Assembly (NCBI RefSeq): GCF_001613085.1
Contig: NZ_BDBR01000048.1
Location: 1 to 64,000 of the forward strand
Direction: 5' to 3'
DNA length: 64,000 nucleotides
DNA from: Nocardia salmonicida NBRC 13393
GTDB taxonomy: Bacteria > Actinomycetota > Actinomycetes > Mycobacteriales > Mycobacteriaceae
Made by a program: the position numbers and the translations under genes. The notes below the pieces were generated by a model. The model searched no databases. It was not told where the DNA came from and was given only the letters and a program-made list of their open reading frames with translations. Positions 51,226 through 59,487 of this stretch are shown piece by piece (positions within the stretch are counted from its first letter, which is position 1; the number at the start of each line of letters is the position of its first letter).

Positions 51226-52608
51226 ATGTCGCGCAAACGCACGCACGCTCCGCAGATCGCCCCGGCCTATACCGGGCGGCTGTCGATGAATCCGGTACCC
51301 GCGCTGCGAATGCCCGCGGACAGTATGGATCCCGATGTCGCCTATCGATTCATCCACGACGAACTGATGCTCGACGGGAGCAGCCGACTGAACCTGGCTA
51401 CTTTCGTGTCGACGTGGATGGATCCCCAGGCCGAGAAGCTGATGGCTGAGACGTTCGACAAGAACATGATCGACAAGGACGAATACCCCGCGACCGCCGC
51501 GATCGAACAGCGGTGTGTGTGCATGGTCGCCGACCTGTTCCACGCCGAGGGTCTGCGCGACGACGACCCGTCCAGCGCCACGGGTGTGTCGACAATCGGA
51601 TCCAGCGAGGCGGTGATGCTGGCCGGGCTGGCCATGAAGTGGCTGTGGCGCGAGAAGGTCGGCGACGGGTGGAAGGGCCGCACACCCAACATGGTGATGG
51701 GTTCCAACGTCCAGGTGGTGTGGGAGAAGTTCTGCCGCTACTTCGACGTCGAGCCGCGGTATCTGCCGATGGAGAAGGACCGCTACGTCATCACGCCCGA
51801 GCAGGTGCTGGAGAACGTCGACGAGGACACCATCGGCGTCGTGGCCATATTGGGCACGACATTCACCGGTGAACTCGAACCGATCAGCGATATTTGCGCG
51901 GCACTCGACAAGCTCGCTGCCGACGGGGGACCGGACATCCCGGTGCATGTCGACGCGGCCAGCGGCGGCTTCGTGGTGCCCTTCGTGCATCCCGAGCTGG
52001 AGTGGGACTTCCGGTTGCCGCGCGTGGTGTCGATCAATGTCAGTGGTCACAAATACGGGCTGACCTATCCCGGCATCGGGTTCGTGGTGTGGCGCAGCCC
52101 CGAGTACCTGCCAGACGACCTGGTCTTCCGGGTCAACTATCTGGGTGGCGACATGCCGACCTTCACACTCAACTTCTCTCGGCCCGGCAATCAGGTCATC
52201 GGCCAGTACTACAACTTCCTGAGGCTCGGCCGCGCCGGCTACGGCCAGGTCATGCATTCCCTCTCCCAGACCGCGCGATGGCTCGGCGACCAGCTGCGCA
52301 AGGGCGAGCACTTCGAGGTGATCACCGACGGCTCGGCGATCCCGGTGATCAGCTTCCGACTGTCCGGCAACCCTGGCTACACCGAGTTCGACGTCTCGGA
52401 AGCGTTGCGCGCCTACGGTTGGCAGGTACCCGCGTACACCATGCCGGACAACGCCACCGATATCGCCGTATTACGCATCGTGGTGCGGGAAGGGTTCTCC
52501 GCGGACATGGCCAGGGCGTTGAGCGATGACATGACCACCGCGCTCGGACATCTCGACGCGCTCAAGCCCAACGGATACTTCGACCAGCTGCGCCCGTTCG
52601 CGCACTGA
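51226..52608 (+). CDS. gadB: Glutamate decarboxylase
   Basis: A 460-residue PLP enzyme making GABA and CO2 from glutamate, consuming a proton. It contains the substrate/PLP residues of the group (SIGSSEAVMLAG-like TIGSSEAVML, HVDAASGGFVVPF) and the PLP lysine Lys276 in NVSGHKYGL. The length equals bacterial GadA/GadB. The start follows GAAGGG. No GadC antiporter is near; a GABA-shunt or acid-stress role is inferred. Confidence 0.95.
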   Translation: MSRKRTHAPQIAPAYTGRLSMNPVPALRMPADSMDPDVAYRFIHDELMLDGSSRLNLATFVSTWMDPQAEKLMAETFDKNMIDKDEYPATAAIEQRCVCMVADLFHAEGLRDDDPSSATGVSTIGSSEAVMLAGLAMKWLWREKVGDGWKGRTPNMVMGSNVQVVWEKFCRYFDVEPRYLPMEKDRYVITPEQVLENVDEDTIGVVAILGTTFTGELEPISDICAALDKLAADGGPDIPVHVDAASGGFVVPFVHPELEWDFRLPRVVSINVSGHKYGLTYPGIGFVVWRSPEYLPDDLVFRVNYLGGDMPTFTLNFSRPGNQVIGQYYNFLRLGRAGYGQVMHSLSQTARWLGDQLRKGEHFEVITDGSAIPVISFRLSGNPGYTEFDVSEALRAYGWQVPAYTMPDNATDIAVLRIVVREGFSADMARALSDDMTTALGHLDALKPNGYFDQLRPFAH

Positions 52609-52876
52609 GCCTCACTCAGTCACGAAGACAGCTCTGGTCGCCGGAAACATCGACTATTGGAGACGGAGCTGCTGGCGGCTACGTGTAAATGGGATCCGCT
52701 CCGAGCGATCTCAACTCGAACCTCACGCCTGAGTCCCAGCTCAGAGACCGGACCGCGGTTACCGGCGGCACCGGTGAGTGCCCGCAGGTGTTTGTCTCGG
52801 CTCAGGCCGGTTATTCGTTACTTGACTGGCCCGACAGAAGCAGGGCGGTTCGGACCCGACTGGAAGGGGTTAGACA

Positions 52877-53050
52877 ATGAGCACAGCTGACAAGGCCGAG
52901 AACAAGGCTGACGAACTCGCCGGTCAGGCGAAGGAGAAGTTCGGCAGCGCGGTCGACGACAAGCACCTCGAGAACGAGGGCAAGAGCGACCAGGTCAAGT
53001 CCAATCTCAAGGCCGCGGGTGAGAAGGTCAAGGATGCTTTCCGCAACTGA
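52877..53050 (+). CDS. CsbD-like stress protein
   Basis: A 57-residue hydrophilic protein (MSTADKAENKADELAGQAKE and on) with the CsbD pattern KxDEL-x-GQAKEKFG and a second Lys-rich helix ending KVKDAFRN. CsbD-like proteins accumulate in general stress in many bacteria, function unknown. GGAAGGGG precedes the ATG at a suitable distance. Confidence 0.88.
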   Translation: MSTADKAENKADELAGQAKEKFGSAVDDKHLENEGKSDQVKSNLKAAGEKVKDAFRN

Positions 53051-53072
53051 CCGATAATTCTGTCGCTGCCGT

Positions 53073-53109
53073 CGAGCGGGTGCGCGCCCTACAGGGTGCC
53101 GCCCGCTCG
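53073..53109 (+). terminator. Terminator-like stem-loop after csbD-like gene
   Basis: Perfect arms CGAGCGGG (53073-53080) and CCCGCTCG (53102-53109) flank an inner CCCT/AGGG hairpin, 22 bp after the stop. Confidence 0.65.
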
Positions 53110-53302
53110 TTCGTGTCCGCATACCACTCGACGAGCGGCGCACCCTTGTCGCTATGCGCGCCGCAGTCCTGCTGTCCCTGAACGCTATTCATGGAGCCGT
53201 CAGCACGCCGTCGAGTCCAGGAAAGTCGTGATGGCGAGGATCGCGATCGCGGCTCCGGATGTGTACCGCGCCAACCGTGCAAGTGGCGAGTTGTCTTGCA
53301 GC

Positions 53303-53520
53303 TCAAAGTCGTCCAGGTCTGGGCTCGTCTTTCGACGTGGAGTCGTCGTCGGCCCCGTCGGTGGTGGCGGCCAGGCTCGCGAGGAGTTCGAGTCCGTCCG
53401 CGGCAGGGGTGCCGGCGGGTGCGGTGTAGACGAGCAGCGGTGCGTAGAGCGCTCGAGCCTAGGTGTTGGCGGCGAGCATGTCGTGGCGTGCGTTGCGTAC
53501 CCAGGCCGCGGCGTGTGCCG
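53303..53520 (-). pseudogene. Fragment of an XRE/MmyB-type regulator
   Basis: On the minus strand the residues WVRNARHDMLAANT, a TAG stop, then ARALYAPLLVYTAP and GLELLASLAATT can be read in one frame. The first part matches the typical MmyB-domain entry (VRNGRxDxLAANxLGRALYAP) and the last part the end of the domain (YTAxPGTPxxDGLxLLASWAAT). So the start and end of the ligand domain are fused, with a nonsense codon: a clear remnant. The helix-turn-helix half is missing. Confidence 0.65.
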
Positions 53521-53645
53521 ACTGCGTTCAGCGATGTTGGGCCGACTTCGGACCGCGTTGTTCCATTGACGCCGATGATGGATGCTGAGAGGATAAATGT
53601 GTCAATCTCTCATTCGCTCACTCTGAGACGCGCTGGAGGAAGCCG

Positions 53646-55076
53646 ATGGCGCCAACTACTGATACCCCTATTTCCTTGAATCGTGCGTTCGAAGCCGCGG
53701 TGGAGTGTCCCGACGAAGTCGTGCTGAACGTCGCGGGGACCATGCCGGATGGCTTGCGCGGCACGCTGTATCGCAATGGCCCGAGTAGGTGGGAGGCTGG
53801 GGGGTTCTGGGCCGGGCACGCCTTCGACGGCGACGGGTTGGTCTCGAAGTTCGTCATCGACGGCGGCGAGGTGCGGTTCCGGTCGCGGTACGTGCGGACT
53901 CCGAAATTCCTTGCAGAGGAACGTGATCGAGGCGCGAGGGTGCGAGGCTTGTACACGCAGGCATCCGGCATCTTGGCGAATGCGGGACGCCCGCCCGCCG
54001 ACAATGCCAACACCCACGCGGTGGTGCACGCGCGGCGCCTGTTGGCACTCAGTGATGTGGGAAGGCCCTGGGAGATCGATCTTGATGATCTGCGCACTGT
54101 GGGCCGGTGCGACTTCGGCGGGGAATTGCCCCGCTCGTCGCGGTTCTCGGCGCACCCGAAGATCGATCCGGCAACGGGGGAAATGTTCAACTTCGGTCTG
54201 GATGTGACAGTCGGCCGCCGAACTCCGGCCGGCCTGCGTTGTTTTCGGGTAGACCCATCGGGTCGGCTGCATCGCATCGGCACCATCGGTCTCGATCACG
54301 TTGTCGTGCAGCATGACTTCGCAATCACCGAACGTTACCTGGTATTCGCCTTGGCGCCGCTGATTGTCGACCCGGTGGGGGCCGGACTGGCGGTGCTCGG
54401 CCGGGGAACCTATGGCGATGCAGCGGACTATCGGCCGGAGAAGGGGATGCAGATCGTGCTCGTGCCGCGTGATGGCGGCCGTCACCGGATCGTTGAGTGC
54501 GACCCATTTCTTTACGTGCACGTCGACAACGCGTACGACGACGGTGGCGATGTCGTCCTCGACGTCGTGTGTCACGACTCGCTCGCATTCTTGACCAGCG
54601 GGTTGAAGTCCTTCCGCGACGGGCTGCCACCCGTCGGACGTCCGGCCCGCGTGCGGATCACCAAGTCGGGGCACGTCGAGCGCACGATCATCGGCGAGTT
54701 CGAGTCGGTGGAGTTTCCCATGCATGATGAACGACGTACCGGGCGACCACATCGGTTCAGCTACTTCGCTGCCTACCATCCTGAAACTTCCGGCGCCATC
54801 GTGAAATTCGACCATCGGACGGGTCGTGAACGTCGTCACGTCTTCCTCGGGGGCGAGTTCCCCGGCGAACCGATATTTGTTCCCCGGTCGAAAACTGCCG
54901 CAGAGGACGACGGATGGATTCTGGCTATAACTTATCTAGCCGCCGAACATTGCACCGCGCTGGTTGTCCTGGATGCCACCGACATCGAACGCGAGCCGTT
55001 GGCGATCGCCCGTATGACCAGCCATGTATTTCCTGGTTTCCACGGTAGTTTCACCGACGACGTCGCAGGCCGATAG
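53646..55076 (+). CDS. Carotenoid cleavage oxygenase family protein
   Basis: A 476-residue non-haem iron oxygenase related to retinal pigment epithelium/lignostilbene enzymes. The four iron-binding His are visible at conserved places: His170 (FSAHPKID), His223 (VQHDFAIT), His292 (YVHVDNAY) and His466 (GFHGSF). It also has the N-terminal RGTLYRNGP and HAFDGDG blocks. It would cleave a carotenoid or stilbene double bond. GGAGGAAG precedes the ATG. No carotenoid genes are in the window. Confidence 0.92.
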   Translation: MAPTTDTPISLNRAFEAAVECPDEVVLNVAGTMPDGLRGTLYRNGPSRWEAGGFWAGHAFDGDGLVSKFVIDGGEVRFRSRYVRTPKFLAEERDRGARVRGLYTQASGILANAGRPPADNANTHAVVHARRLLALSDVGRPWEIDLDDLRTVGRCDFGGELPRSSRFSAHPKIDPATGEMFNFGLDVTVGRRTPAGLRCFRVDPSGRLHRIGTIGLDHVVVQHDFAITERYLVFALAPLIVDPVGAGLAVLGRGTYGDAADYRPEKGMQIVLVPRDGGRHRIVECDPFLYVHVDNAYDDGGDVVLDVVCHDSLAFLTSGLKSFRDGLPPVGRPARVRITKSGHVERTIIGEFESVEFPMHDERRTGRPHRFSYFAAYHPETSGAIVKFDHRTGRERRHVFLGGEFPGEPIFVPRSKTAAEDDGWILAITYLAAEHCTALVVLDATDIEREPLAIARMTSHVFPGFHGSFTDDVAGR

Positions 55077-55239
55077 TCGACTCGCCGCACTGGCACCGGC
55101 CGAACCCGGGTTCGTGGTCGATCTGGAGATCGTAGTCGAACACGCAGACAGGTCCTTACCGCCGCGTCGGTGGAGTCGGTCAGGCCATCGCCCGCCGAGT
55201 CGGCGCAGGGGCAAGAAGATGATCCTGGCCTACCCCTGC
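55077..55239. other. Short stretch without gene
   Basis: Nothing convincing can be read in either strand here; it may be part of the decayed ABC-permease locus that follows. Confidence 0.3.
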
Positions 55240-56143
55240 TCGGGCGGCCTTGATGCTCGGAGCCGGTATCGCCGCCGCCTGGATCGGCAGCTGCGAGATC
55301 GCTGCCCTCAGCCCGATCGCAGACGCGGGCGCGGGGTCGTACGAACCGCACCCGCCGGGTCGCGGCGATCGCGGTGTTCGTAACCGAACTCGCGTCCTCG
55401 TTCACCGTTCTCGCCATCGATCCGGCCGATATCTTGACGAAGCGCTCACCGGCCCCGGATGCGTACTCGTGGCAGTGGGACTGAGCCTGCTCGCGCTGGA
55501 GCTGATCACCTTGACGGAGTTCGTCTTCGGAAAGGTCCCAGCTCTGTGCGCGGGCGCGGCCGGGCACCTCGCGGCGCTCATTCTCGCCGCCGCGCCCGAG
55601 CGGGTGCGCCCCGCAGTCACATTCCTGACCCTCTTCATCGGCGTCGCGGCGGGCACACTTTCCGTGCAGGGCATCGAGAACCGGTACGGCGCTGAGGGCG
55701 GTGACGGGCAACTGATGGCCGCCGTGAACTATCTGGTGGCCGCCATGCCGAGTTCGCCTCGATGCACCTGATCGGGGCAACGGTCGAGCAATCGCGACGA
55801 ATGTTGATCGGTGAAGCCGTCGCAGCCATCACTGTCAGCGCCGTCGCGGGCAGCCTCGGCGCTGTCGTCGGCACCGTACCTTTCGCGATCGCCAAGACCG
55901 GCGACCCACTCGCAGCGCTGGCACCGCTGCCGTATTCGCTCGCCATCGCTGTCGGCACGGGCATCACTCTCGGCGTGACCGCGCAGGCGGGCCGCCGCGT
56001 AATCCGCACAGCCGCTGCACGACAGGAGGCCGCTGCGGCGAAAGACTCGGCGACGACTCGGCTGCGTCGCCGGCACCGAGCAGTTCGGAACGGCGAGGTG
56101 GCAGGGCTGAACGCCGCAGCCTGGCTGATGTGTACGCGGGCTA
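55240..56143 (+). pseudogene. FtsX-like ABC transporter permease, broken into at least four frames
   Basis: Pieces of one membrane protein follow each other in different frames: LGAGIAAAWIGSCEIAAL (about 55255), VAAIAVFVTELASSFTVLAID (about 55360), LVAVGLSLLALELITLTEF to MAAVNYLVAAM (about 55460-55755), and EFASMHLIGATVEQSRRML to VTAQAGRRVIRT (55750-56010). REFALLRLIGAT-like text and the final helices are typical of FtsX/MacB permeases. At about 55752 the sequence jumps from NYLVAAM into EFASM, so a segment is missing. No ATPase partner is present. Not expected to function. Confidence 0.72.
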
Positions 56144-56449
56144 GGTCGACTTGGCGCGTAGTCGATCGCGTTCCGCGCGTAGGCGAGCGACGGTGTCTTC
56201 GAGCTCGAGTATGCGAGCCACCGCTGTCAGATTGACCCCGTCGCCGGTAAGGGTGGTGATGCGGTGCAGGCGCGTCAGGTCCTCGCCGCTGTAGCGGCGG
56301 GTGCCGCCGGCGCTACGCGCGGGCGTGACCAGTCCGTGCTGCTCGTACAGGCGCAGGGTCTGGACCCCGATGCCGGCCAGCTCCGCGGCAACGGAGATCG
56401 CATACACCGCCTGTGCTGGTGACGGCCCTGAGTTGTGCGGGGAGACCAT
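56141..56449 (-). CDS. HspR-like MerR family regulator
   Basis: A 102-residue small MerR protein: AVYAISVAAELAGIGVQTLRLYEQHGLV then GGTRRYSGEDLTRLHRITTL and a final coiled-coil LELEDTVARLRAERDRLRA. The N-terminal YxISVAAxLAGxxxQTLRxYE pattern is that of HspR, the heat-shock repressor that binds HAIR sites. It is divergent from the hsp20 gene; no perfect HAIR element (CTTGAGT-N7-ACTCAAG) is visible between them, but a CIRCE-like one is. Confidence 0.85.
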   Translation of the reverse strand: MVSPHNSGPSPAQAVYAISVAAELAGIGVQTLRLYEQHGLVTPARSAGGTRRYSGEDLTRLHRITTLTGDGVNLTAVARILELEDTVARLRAERDRLRAKST

Positions 56450-56500
56450 CTCTGTCCTCTCGATTACTACGACTCTCTCCTAGATTACTTGTTTCCAGTA

Positions 56501-56527
56501 CTTGCACTCATCTAGATAGAGTGCTAA
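56501..56527. promoter_or_regulatory. CIRCE-like heat-shock operator
   Basis: CTTGCACTC, 9-bp spacer (56510-56518), GAGTGCTAA (56519-56527). The right arm is identical to CIRCE (TTAGCACTC-N9-GAGTGCTAA), the spacer has the exact length, and the left arm lacks one A. It lies 77 bp upstream of hsp20. CIRCE is the binding site of HrcA. Confidence 0.8.
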
Positions 56528-56539
56528 AAAATATCTATG

Positions 56540-56561
56540 TCAGATGACAGAGGTTATCTGA
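56540..56561. promoter_or_regulatory. Inverted repeat TCAGAT-N10-ATCTGA
   Basis: Perfect 6-bp arms at 56540-56545 and 56556-56561 between CIRCE and the hsp20 start. It could be the site of the divergent HspR-like protein, since it does not match HAIR. Confidence 0.5.
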
Positions 56562-56603
56562 TCATCATCCTAGTGAGAATGGAGTGAGTTGGAGGTGGCG
56601 ACC

Positions 56604-57029
56604 ATGTTGATGCGCACCGATCCTTTCCGTGATCTGGACCGGTGGACCCAGCAGGTGTTCGGCACAGCGGCACAGCCGGCGGCGATGCCGATGGATGCTT
56701 GGCGCGACGGCGATGAGTTCGTGGTCGAGTTCGATCTGCCCGGAATCGACCCGGAATCGCTGGATTTGGATGTCGAACGCAATGTGGTGACCGTGCGCGC
56801 GTCGCGGCCCGGCCTCGACGCGAATCGGTCGATGATCGCCGCGGAGCGCCCGCGTGGGGTGTTCAGCCGTCAGTTGTTCCTCGGCGAGAGCCTCGACACC
56901 GACCGGATCCGCGCCGACTACCGCAACGGTGTGCTGCGGCTGTCGATCCCGGTCGCGGAGAAGGCCAAACCCCGCAAGATCGAGATCGCTCGCGATCACG
57001 ACCGCGAACCCCAGGTGATCAACGCCTGA
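56604..57029 (+). CDS. Small heat-shock protein, Hsp20 family
   Basis: A 141-residue ATP-independent chaperone. The alpha-crystallin domain spans about 32-125 (EFVVEFDLPGIDPESLDLDVE, NVVTVRASR, FLGESLDTDRIRADYRNGVLRLSIPV) with a short N-terminal arm and a basic tail. It holds unfolded proteins in the cytoplasm. GGAGG precedes ATG 56604; an in-frame TTG at 56589 is less likely. Confidence 0.93.
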   Translation: MLMRTDPFRDLDRWTQQVFGTAAQPAAMPMDAWRDGDEFVVEFDLPGIDPESLDLDVERNVVTVRASRPGLDANRSMIAAERPRGVFSRQLFLGESLDTDRIRADYRNGVLRLSIPVAEKAKPRKIEIARDHDREPQVINA

Positions 57030-57148
57030 GTCCGGGAGCGAGGTCGGCGATGTCGGTTCGCGACCGGTGTCGCACCGAAGTGAGGTGGTGCGTTTCGAAC
57101 GATCTCCGAAACCCTTGCGAATGAGCTGAATTCGACTCCCTGCAGTCC

Positions 57149-57176
57149 GGTGGCCGGGCCTGCGGACCCGGCCACC
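57149..57176 (+). terminator. Stem-loop terminator after hsp20
   Basis: Perfect 10-bp arms GGTGGCCGGG (57149-57158) and CCCGGCCACC (57167-57176) with an 8-nt loop, 120 bp after the hsp20 stop. Confidence 0.65.
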
Positions 57177-57215
57177 GCCTCCATCCCGTCCGCTAGCCGA
57201 TTCGAGGAGGACCCG

Positions 57216-57416
57216 ATGACCGTCTTACCGAGTGGTTCCGAGGCCGATCGCGTCGAACAGGAGACCTTCGTCTCGGATTCGGACCGCGAATCAGGCCTCG
57301 ACGTCGCCGCCGTGCACGCCCAGGAGCCTGGCCGCCGCGCCGATCCGACCGACTGTATCGACCAAGCCTGGAGCGTCCCCGATGCCGACGATGACCTGTC
57401 CTGTCTTGCCTGCTGA
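57216..57416 (+). CDS. Small acidic hypothetical protein
   Basis: A 66-residue hydrophilic protein rich in Asp/Glu, with two Cys close to the C-terminus (DDDLSCLAC). GAGGAGG stands 6 nt before the ATG, good evidence of translation. I know no family. It overlaps the next gene by 35 bp in another frame, so coupling is likely. Confidence 0.55.
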   Translation: MTVLPSGSEADRVEQETFVSDSDRESGLDVAAVHAQEPGRRADPTDCIDQAWSVPDADDDLSCLAC

Positions 57417-57762
57417 ACACTGCGCGCATCTGGACCCGCACCAGCACGAGGCAGCGGAATGCCGACACTGGCAGCCCGGTCGCGTGAGCTGGTTCGACGC
57501 GGCGAAAGGGTTCGGGTTCTTGAGCTCCGACCGGGGCGGACCGGCGGTGTTCTGTGACTACACCGCCATCGCTACCCCGGGCTACAAGCACCTGCACGCC
57601 GGACAGCGCGTGATCTTCACCGCGACCGACACCGGTCGTGGGCCCGAAGCCGGCCAAGTGCTGACCTATGACGAGTCCGGCACTGACACCGCGATCGCCT
57701 CATCCCGATCTGGGGGTCGGGTGCGATCGCTGCTGCGGGCTCGCGCAACCCGCAGCCACTGA
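57382..57762 (+). CDS. Cold-shock-domain protein
   Basis: A 126-residue protein. Residues about 32-95 form a cold-shock fold: GRVSWFDAAKGFGFLSSDRGGPAVFCDY, with RNP-1 intact but RNP-2 modified from VFVHF to VFCDY, which may change nucleic-acid binding. An N-terminal part with several His/Cys (EHCAHLDPHQHEAAECRHW) could bind a metal. ATG 57382 or 57391 are possible starts; the open frame is longer upstream. Confidence 0.7.
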   Translation: MPTMTCPVLPAEHCAHLDPHQHEAAECRHWQPGRVSWFDAAKGFGFLSSDRGGPAVFCDYTAIATPGYKHLHAGQRVIFTATDTGRGPEAGQVLTYDESGTDTAIASSRSGGRVRSLLRARATRSH

Positions 57763-57796
57763 GCGCGCGCAGTTCGACCTATTGCGAGGAACAGCA

Positions 57797-57949
57797 ATGC
57801 CTACCGACTACGCCACTGACAGACAAGAACCGGCCACGCAGACCGAGACGACCGTCGTCCGGTGGCCCGAACCCAGCCCTCTCGACACGTGGTGGACCGA
57901 GATCATGGATGGTGTTTCACCACTGGGCGAATCGCGCTCTCGTCGCTGA
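57797..57949 (+). CDS. Very small hypothetical protein
   Basis: A 50-residue hydrophilic peptide (MPTDYATDRQEPATQTETT and on) with a Trp-rich end (SPLDTWWTEIMDG). GCGAGGA precedes its ATG. It starts 35 bp after the cold-shock gene. No family is known; it may be non-coding. Confidence 0.35.
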   Translation: MPTDYATDRQEPATQTETTVVRWPEPSPLDTWWTEIMDGVSPLGESRSRR

Positions 57950-58103
57950 CCGCCACGAGCAGGGCCTTTCGTGTGCGGCTACGGGGCCGGGCGCTGGGTC
58001 TTTCCTTGATCGGTGTGCTGTGGCCAACTACGGTGAGCGCCAGCATCCGGATGGATCACCGAGGCCGGACCCCGCCGGCTCGTACCCCCGAGGAAGGTCG
58101 CCG

Positions 58104-58547
58104 ATGGGCTTCGTACAGCACTTCGACCACGTCGGCATCACCGTTGCCGATCTCGACACCGTCACCGCGTTCTTCGTCAGCCTTGGCCTGCAGGCCGATC
58201 AGAAGATGGCTGTCGAAGGCGAGTTCCTGGACACCGTGATCGGCATGAGCGGTGCCGCCACCGAGATCGTCATGCTGCGCTTGCCTGGCGGCGGGACAAC
58301 GCTGGAGCTGTCGAGTTTCACACGCCCGGATCACCTTCCGGGTTCGCCGGTCGCACCGGCCAACGAACTGGGGCTGCGCAACGTCGCCTTCGAAGTAACC
58401 GACCTCCGGGCCGCGGTCGAGCACGCGGCAGCCGGCGGCTACGGCCTGGTGGGCGGTATCGGCGAATACGAGGGCGCGTGGCGGATGGCCTACGTGCGCG
58501 GACCCGAAGGGATCATCGTTTCGCTGGCCGAGCGCATCCAGAACTGA
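58104..58547 (+). CDS. VOC (glyoxalase/dioxygenase) superfamily protein
   Basis: A 147-residue two-module VOC fold: FDHVGITVADLDTVTAFFVSLGL starts the first, LRNVAFEVTDLRAAVEHAAAGGYGLV the second, ending VRGPEGIIVSLAERI. Likely metal ligands are His in FDHVG and Glu in TLELSS and GIIVSLAE. The substrate could be an electrophile or antibiotic. GAGGAAGG precedes the ATG. The preceding open frame (57909 on) is not used. Confidence 0.85.
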   Translation: MGFVQHFDHVGITVADLDTVTAFFVSLGLQADQKMAVEGEFLDTVIGMSGAATEIVMLRLPGGGTTLELSSFTRPDHLPGSPVAPANELGLRNVAFEVTDLRAAVEHAAAGGYGLVGGIGEYEGAWRMAYVRGPEGIIVSLAERIQN

Positions 58548-58556
58548 GGAGACATC

Positions 58557-58685
58557 ATGGGTTCGACGGTGACCGACGAACAGATCTGGACGCTGGCTGC
58601 GACCGCGAAACCCTACAGCCTGGCGTTGCTGCACTGCGAGGTACACCCATGCCATGGCTTCCCTGGCGACACCCTCCCCGCGTGA
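58557..58685 (+). CDS. Short ORF after VOC gene, possibly truncated
   Basis: A 42-residue frame with a normal Shine-Dalgarno (GAGGAGAC) 9 bp after the VOC gene. The start (VTDEQIWTLAATAKPYSLALLH) looks like the N-terminus of a longer protein, perhaps YCII-like, but then quickly ends. Likely the remnant of a truncated gene. Confidence 0.45.
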   Translation: MGSTVTDEQIWTLAATAKPYSLALLHCEVHPCHGFPGDTLPA

Positions 58686-58927
58686 GCGATCCGGGCCCCG
58701 CTGATCGGAGCAGGGATGACCGTTCCCAACGGCGCGAAGTCCGAAGGGTGACCAGGAGCGGAGGTCGAGTACCCCGCGCCGGCAGATCATCCGCGGCTGC
58801 GGTCTCTGAAAAGAGAAGCGCCGCAGTGTGATTGAATGATCGGTTCGCTCGACGCGAGTACATCGTGCGGACTGCTACTGACGGGAGGATTCCGCCGGTG
58901 CATCGTTTCGCGAAAGGACAACTCGAT

Positions 58928-59329
58928 ATGACACGGTCTGCCATCGGGCGCACAGTTGCGATGATCGGAGCCGCGGGCGCCCTAGCCGGGGCCGTTGTCG
59001 CGGGCGCCGGTGTTGCCGGCGCCGCTGACGTCCCCGCCTACGGCAGCGTCCGCTACGTCTTCTGCTCCGACGTGCAGGCAGGCAACGAGATCACCTACTA
59101 CGACTCCCTCGGCAAGCGCGACGAGGTCGTCACGCTGACCGAGCCCATGGAGGGTGACCGGTGGTGCCGCAACGTCGACGCGCTGTTCCCTAAAAAGTCG
59201 TTCGTCTGGTCGGCGATCAGTCACAGCGACGCCCATTACGTGTTCGCCGCGATTTACGTGAACGGCAAACTGGTTGCCCGCGACGAGGACCGCTCGACCT
59301 TCGGCTACGGGTCCGCGCAAGCGATGTGA
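58928..59329 (+). CDS. Small secreted protein
   Basis: A 133-residue exported protein. The signal peptide (about 1-33, IGRTVAMIGAAGALAGAVVAGAGVAGAAD) leads a 100-residue beta-rich domain with two Cys (VFCSDV and RWCRNVD) that could be bridged. No known family. GAAAGGAC precedes the ATG. Confidence 0.78.
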   Translation: MTRSAIGRTVAMIGAAGALAGAVVAGAGVAGAADVPAYGSVRYVFCSDVQAGNEITYYDSLGKRDEVVTLTEPMEGDRWCRNVDALFPKKSFVWSAISHSDAHYVFAAIYVNGKLVARDEDRSTFGYGSAQAM

Positions 59330-59357
59330 CCGGAAGTCCACGGAGTCGCTGAGCTGT

Positions 59358-59391
59358 CGGCACACCGGCTCCCCCCGGAGTCGGTGTACCG
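59358..59391 (+). terminator. Imperfect stem-loop after secreted protein gene
   Basis: Arms CGGCACACCGGCTCC and GGAGTCGGTGTACCG pair with two mismatches around a 4-nt loop, 29 bp after the stop. Confidence 0.55.
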
Positions 59392-59487
59392 CTCGGGTCG
59401 ACCATCGGTCCGTTGTAGGCGTGCAAGGTGGCGTCGAGGAAGCCGGGACGACATGTTGGTCGTCTCGGCCGACCCGATGAACGCCGA

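Noticed and set aside
53610..54839. A 409-residue minus-strand open frame
   Set aside because: Shadow of the carotenoid-oxygenase gene, whose four iron-binding His are all intact.
56450..56603. HAIR element (CTTGAGT-N7-ACTCAAG) for the HspR-like protein
   Set aside because: Looked for specifically; only a CIRCE-like site and an unrelated inverted repeat are present.
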